Of a stretch of DNA of 64,000 nucleotides, positions 60,721 to 64,000 are shown in pieces. Source of the stretch: an uncultured Cohaesibacter sp. (GTDB lineage: Bacteria; Pseudomonadota; Alphaproteobacteria; Rhizobiales; Cohaesibacteraceae); contig NZ_OY762905.1 of the NCBI RefSeq assembly GCF_963666525.1, positions 3,513,501-3,577,500 of the forward strand, given 5' to 3'. Made by a program: the position numbers and the translations under genes. The notes beneath the pieces were generated by a model. It had not been told where the DNA came from. It saw only the letters and a program-made list of their open reading frames with translations, and searched no databases. Position 1 is the stretch's first letter, and every line of letters begins with the position of its first letter.

Positions 60721-62787
60721 ATGGCAAATGCCGATCAGAAAATTACCCTTGCATCTTCACGCGATATTCCCTTCAACAAGCTGACCCTCAGCCAGTCCAA
60801 CGTCCGCCGAATCAAGTCTGGCGTGTCAATCGAGGAGCTGGCTGCCTCTATCGCTCGACGCGGCCTCATCCAGTCTCTTCATGTCCGCCCCCAGCTTGGC
60901 GAGGATGGCAAGGAAACCGGCCTCTTCGAAGTGCCTGCCGGTGGTCGTCGCTATCGGGCATTGGAGCTTCTGGTCAAACAGAAGCGCCTTAACAAGACAG
61001 CGCCAGTGCCCTGCGTCATTTCTGAGATCAGCGATGACATCATGATCGACGAGGTTTCCCTCGCTGAAAATATCGAACGGGCCCCTTTGCATCCGCTCGA
61101 TCAGTTCCGGGCCTTTCTTGCCATGCGTGAGAAGGGCATGAGCGTCGAGGAGATCTCGGCAGCCTTCTTCGTTTCGGCCAAGGTGGTCAAGCAGCGTCTG
61201 CGGCTGACCGCTGTCGCTCCGGCCTTGCTCGAGTGTTATGCCGAGGATGAATTGACCCTTGAACAGCTCATGGCCTTCACGGTCAGCGAAGACCATGATC
61301 GCCAGCAACAGGTCTGGGACGCCCTGAGGAACAGCTGGAACAAGGAGCCCTATCAGATCCGTCGTCTCCTGACCGAGAATGCTGTGAAAGCAAATGACCG
61401 TCGAGCCCGCTTCATTGGCCTTGACGCCTATGTGGAAGCGGGAGGCGTCATCTTGCGCGATCTCTTTGAGGAAGATGATGGCGGCTGGATCGAAGATGTT
61501 CCCTTGCTCGAACGGCTGGTCACCGAGAAGCTGAAGACAGAAGCTGAAGCCATTGCTGCCGAGGGCTGGAAATGGATCGAACTGTCTATCGACTTCCCCT
61601 ACGGCCATACCTCTGGCCTTCGGCGTCTGATCGGTAGGGCCTTTGATCTGTCAGAGGCGGAACAACGAGAACAGGCTGGGCTTCAAGATGTACTGAGCGA
61701 ACTGGAAAGCCAATATGCTCAAATCGATGAACTGCCCGAAGAGGTTGACACTCGGCTTGGTGCCATCGAAGCCGCGCTTGAGGCTTTTGAGCATCGACCT
61801 GTCCAATTTGACGAAGCCGACATCAAGCGTGCTGGGGTCTTTATCAGCATTCGCCATGATGGTCAGCTCTGCGTGGATCGCGGCTATGTCAGGCCTGAAG
61901 ACGAAGACATTGCGGAGCCAAACAGCAATGACGAGACGTCAGCTCTCAAGATCCCTGAAGCTATTGCTTCGGCAACAGGTGGGATGGGTGAAGGTCTTCA
62001 TGAGACCGAAGAGGAAGAAGATGGCATCAAACCGCTGTCTGAGCGGCTTCTTGTGGAATTGTCGGCACATCGCACATTGGCGCTCAGGGACGCCCTGGCG
62101 AACAACCCGGAGATCGCCATGACGGCATTGCTGCATAAGCTCGTTCGGGACAGCTTTTCACATTGCGCTGCGGCGGGAGCGTTGGAGGCTTCAGTCCGAC
62201 AGGCTCATTTCCCGATGCAGGCCGACGATCTCAAGGATAGCCCCGTTGCGACATCAGTAGAGGAACGCCATGAACGATGGGGCGATCACATTCCGGCCGA
62301 CGAAGCTGCTCTTTGGCATTGGTTGGGTGAGCTAGATGACCGTGATCGCATGGCATTGCTGGCCCATTGCGTGAGTTTTGGGGTCAATGCTCTTCACGAG
62401 AAGCCAAATCCATACGGAGGATCAGGCATTAGCAGCCATGGTCTGGAAGCAAGAATGCGGGAGGCGGATCGTCTCGCGCATGCGACCGGGCTCGATATGG
62501 TCGCAGCCGGTTGGCGCCCGACAGTCCAGAACTATCTGGGTCGGGTCACCAAAGCGCGCATTCTGCTGGCTGTCAGGGAAGGGGTCGGTGATCGGGATGC
62601 CGAACGCATCGCACATTTCAAAAAGAACGAGATGGCAGATGAAGCCGAACGGCTGCTGGCGGACAGTGGCTGGTTGCCTGAGCCTCTGCGGATGAATGGC
62701 GCTGATATCGAAGTCACTGAGACAGATGAAATCGATACAGAGCCAAAAGCTGATGATGACGAGGATCATCCCGTCGCCGCTGAATGA
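60721..62787 (+). CDS. ParB/RepB/Spo0J-family protein, long form
   Basis: A 688-residue protein. The N-terminal ParB nuclease-like domain has IPFNKLTLSQSNVRRIKSGVSIEELAASIARRGLIQSLHV, VPAGGRRYRALELLVKQKRL and EVSLAENIERAPLHPLDQFRAF; the helix-turn-helix follows as MSVEEISAAFFVSAKVVKQRLRL. The C-terminal 450 residues are acidic and helical, and much longer than in true ParB. Such long ParB proteins occur on large plasmids and ICEs beside DUF932 and Toprim genes. A stabilising or transcriptional role is likely. No parA is adjacent. Confidence 0.88.
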   Translation: MANADQKITLASSRDIPFNKLTLSQSNVRRIKSGVSIEELAASIARRGLIQSLHVRPQLGEDGKETGLFEVPAGGRRYRALELLVKQKRLNKTAPVPCVISEISDDIMIDEVSLAENIERAPLHPLDQFRAFLAMREKGMSVEEISAAFFVSAKVVKQRLRLTAVAPALLECYAEDELTLEQLMAFTVSEDHDRQQQVWDALRNSWNKEPYQIRRLLTENAVKANDRRARFIGLDAYVEAGGVILRDLFEEDDGGWIEDVPLLERLVTEKLKTEAEAIAAEGWKWIELSIDFPYGHTSGLRRLIGRAFDLSEAEQREQAGLQDVLSELESQYAQIDELPEEVDTRLGAIEAALEAFEHRPVQFDEADIKRAGVFISIRHDGQLCVDRGYVRPEDEDIAEPNSNDETSALKIPEAIASATGGMGEGLHETEEEEDGIKPLSERLLVELSAHRTLALRDALANNPEIAMTALLHKLVRDSFSHCAAAGALEASVRQAHFPMQADDLKDSPVATSVEERHERWGDHIPADEAALWHWLGELDDRDRMALLAHCVSFGVNALHEKPNPYGGSGISSHGLEARMREADRLAHATGLDMVAAGWRPTVQNYLGRVTKARILLAVREGVGDRDAERIAHFKKNEMADEAERLLADSGWLPEPLRMNGADIEVTETDEIDTEPKADDDEDHPVAAE

Positions 62788-62791
62788 ACCA

Positions 62792-62821
62792 ACGATGGGG
62801 CGAGGTGTCTCGCCCCATCGT
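62792..62821 (+). terminator. Perfect 13-bp hairpin between parB and the Toprim gene
   Basis: ACGATGGGGCGAG (62792-62804) pairs fully with 62809-62821 around a GTGT loop, 5 bases after the parB stop and 26 before the Toprim start. It may be a terminator, or a regulator of the next gene. Confidence 0.6.
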
Positions 62822-62847
62822 CTCCCGACATGCTGGAGGAACACACC

Positions 62848-63879
62848 ATGTCTCACTTTTCAGCCGCTGATATCGCTGAGCGCCTTGCAGCCGAGGCAGA
62901 GGCCGTGTGCCGCTATTATTTGTCTGCTGGTCGAAGACATGGCAATTACTGGCTTGTAGGCGATGCGCGGAACACACCGGGGCGCTCTCTCTATGTTCGC
63001 CTTAGAGCAACGGACAAGGGCGCAGCAGGCAAATGGGCTGATGCTGCCACCGGCGAGCATGGCGATCTGCTTGACATCATCCGTGAGAGCATGGGGCTCA
63101 TGGATTTCGTCGACGTGATCGAAGAAGCACAAAGCTTTCTCACTCTGCCCAAGGATAAGCCTTTGCCATGGGAGGTGAAGCCCTCGGCTGAAAACGGCTC
63201 TTCAGACGCGGCGCGACGCCTTTTTGCGATGGCGAAACCCATCGGAGGAACGCCCGCTGAGACCTATCTCCATCACCGTGGCATTGGCGAATTGAGGGAC
63301 ACATCTATGCTGCGCTTTCACCCAACCTGCTATTGGAAACCGGAAGGAGATGCTCCGACCGAAATCTGGCCGGCCATGATCGCCGCGGTGACCGACCTTG
63401 ATGGCAGGATCACAGGCGTGCATCGCACATGGTTGTCACGGGACGGGCGCAGCAAGGCTCCACTTGATCCGACGCGTAAGGCCTTGGGGCATCTGCTTGG
63501 ACATGCAGTTCGTTTCGGCACAGTAAGAGACATTCTGGCTGCAGGCGAGGGTATTGAAACCATACTGTCCTTGCGGCAAATCCTCCCTCCTATTCCCATG
63601 ATGGCTGCACTATCGGCCGGACATTTGGCTGCCATCCAGTTTCCTTCGACACTGAAACGGCTCTATATCGTGCGCGACAGGGACCCTGCCGGCGATGAAG
63701 CATATACACGTCTCAGCATGAGAGCACAGGGCGTTGGGATCGAGGCGATAGGCTTGATGCCGATGCTGGGGGACTTCAACGAAGACCTCATCCAACTTGG
63801 ACCCAATGCCATGCGGACTTGTTTGCGTGATCAACTCGCACCTGACGATTGGAGCCGTATTCGAGACGAGAACGAATAG
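62848..63879 (+). CDS. Toprim-domain protein (DUF7146/primase-like)
   Basis: A 343-residue protein. An N-terminal domain (AERLAAEAEAVCRYYLSAGRRHGNYW, GKWADAATGEHGDLLDII) resembles a CHC2-like/DUF7146 region. The C-terminal Toprim domain shows ILAAGEGIETILSLRQ (catalytic Glu) and LYIVRDRDPAGDEAYTRL (DxD-type metal site). Toprim proteins of this kind are thought to act in plasmid replication or priming of transferred DNA. TGGAGGA lies before ATG 62848. Confidence 0.85.
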   Translation: MSHFSAADIAERLAAEAEAVCRYYLSAGRRHGNYWLVGDARNTPGRSLYVRLRATDKGAAGKWADAATGEHGDLLDIIRESMGLMDFVDVIEEAQSFLTLPKDKPLPWEVKPSAENGSSDAARRLFAMAKPIGGTPAETYLHHRGIGELRDTSMLRFHPTCYWKPEGDAPTEIWPAMIAAVTDLDGRITGVHRTWLSRDGRSKAPLDPTRKALGHLLGHAVRFGTVRDILAAGEGIETILSLRQILPPIPMMAALSAGHLAAIQFPSTLKRLYIVRDRDPAGDEAYTRLSMRAQGVGIEAIGLMPMLGDFNEDLIQLGPNAMRTCLRDQLAPDDWSRIRDENE

Positions 63880-63953
63880 GCGGTAGCGGGCGAGAATGGG
63901 GTTATGTCCTTGCGGCCGATAGTGGGCCTTTCCATCGTTCAGAGGGACCGCAC

Positions 63954-64000
63954 ATGGCCTTCGAGAGGGCGAGCGGCCCACAAGCCAACCGATCAGGCAA
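63954..64000 (+). CDS. Start of a further gene, cut by the window end
   Basis: After AGAGGGA an ATG at 63954 opens a frame (MAFERASGPQANRSG) that stays open to the last base. In related elements a DUF2493-type gene often follows the Toprim gene, but the visible 15 residues cannot show this. Confidence 0.4.
   Translation, partial: MAFERASGPQANRSG

Noticed and set aside
1-64000. CRISPR array
   Set aside because: I saw no series of regularly spaced 25-40-base repeats and no cas-like proteins.

Overview
The window joins two kinds of DNA. Bases 1 to about 6178 are ordinary chromosome of an alphaproteobacterium, most likely of the Rhizobiales/Hyphomicrobiales. The gene string hisD, UPF0262, low-molecular-weight phosphatase, infA, maf, yacG, tRNA-Phe is a familiar chromosomal order in that group, and a Cohaesibacter-like marine genus would fit. 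From the 3' end of tRNA-Phe (6103-6178) to the end of the window lies a large mobile element of at least 57 kb. It starts with a P4-type tyrosine integrase and an AlpA-like regulator. From about 35.6 kb it carries the backbone of a Tn4371-like integrative and conjugative element (ICE) with a Trb-type (IncP-like) type IV secretion system. The right end is outside the window.

Region by region. 6.2-9.2 kb: integrase, AlpA, a twice-frameshifted ATPase pseudogene and an IS256-family remnant. 9.2-18.2 kb: an AT-rich potassium uptake cluster on the minus strand (kdpF, kdpB, a 27-residue peptide gene, kdpA, kdpC, kdpD, kdpE and a ptsN-like gene), with insertion-sequence debris on both sides. 18.6-18.7 kb: the 3' half of a tRNA-Pro(GGG) gene, a scar of another integration event. 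18.8-24.6 kb: a metal module with zinT, a FecBCD/BtuFCD-type ABC operon and a CbiX-like/2Fe-2S fusion. Zur-like palindromes occur in front of zinT and of the ABC operon, and a cobalamin riboswitch lies upstream of the operon. 25.2-27.9 kb: an IS91-family element with a companion tyrosine recombinase. 27.9-32.4 kb: one 1514-residue protein joining an Mrr-like nuclease to a STAND-type NTPase and a long helical C-terminus, the layout of Avs-type anti-phage sensors. 32.9-35.4 kb: an AraC regulator with a peroxiredoxin-like gene, a diguanylate cyclase and a small membrane protein.

35.6-64 kb is the conjugation and maintenance backbone: a frameshifted DUF6499/DUF2285 gene, a short DUF2285 gene, a candidate structured RNA, a helix-turn-helix gene, RepA with internal iterons, DUF2840, the TraF peptidase, a lytic transglycosylase, a VirD2-like relaxase, a LysR regulator in the TraR position, TraG, a ribbon-helix-helix protein, trbBCDEJKLFGI, DUF2274, DUF932, ParB and a Toprim protein. 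Extra cargo sits between the relaxase and traG: a short FimB-like recombinase with nearby palindromes, two tandem heme-oxygenase-fold proteins and an Omp25-like outer-membrane barrel.

The most interesting objects are the nuclease-STAND gene, the multi-hairpin RNA candidate at 36758-36890 followed by a terminator, the out-of-frame iterons inside repA, the dual zinc/cobalamin control of the ABC operon, the rearranged kdp cluster with its own PtsN, and the repeated leader in front of the DUF932 and parB genes. All family assignments are by eye from motifs and protein length; no database search was run.
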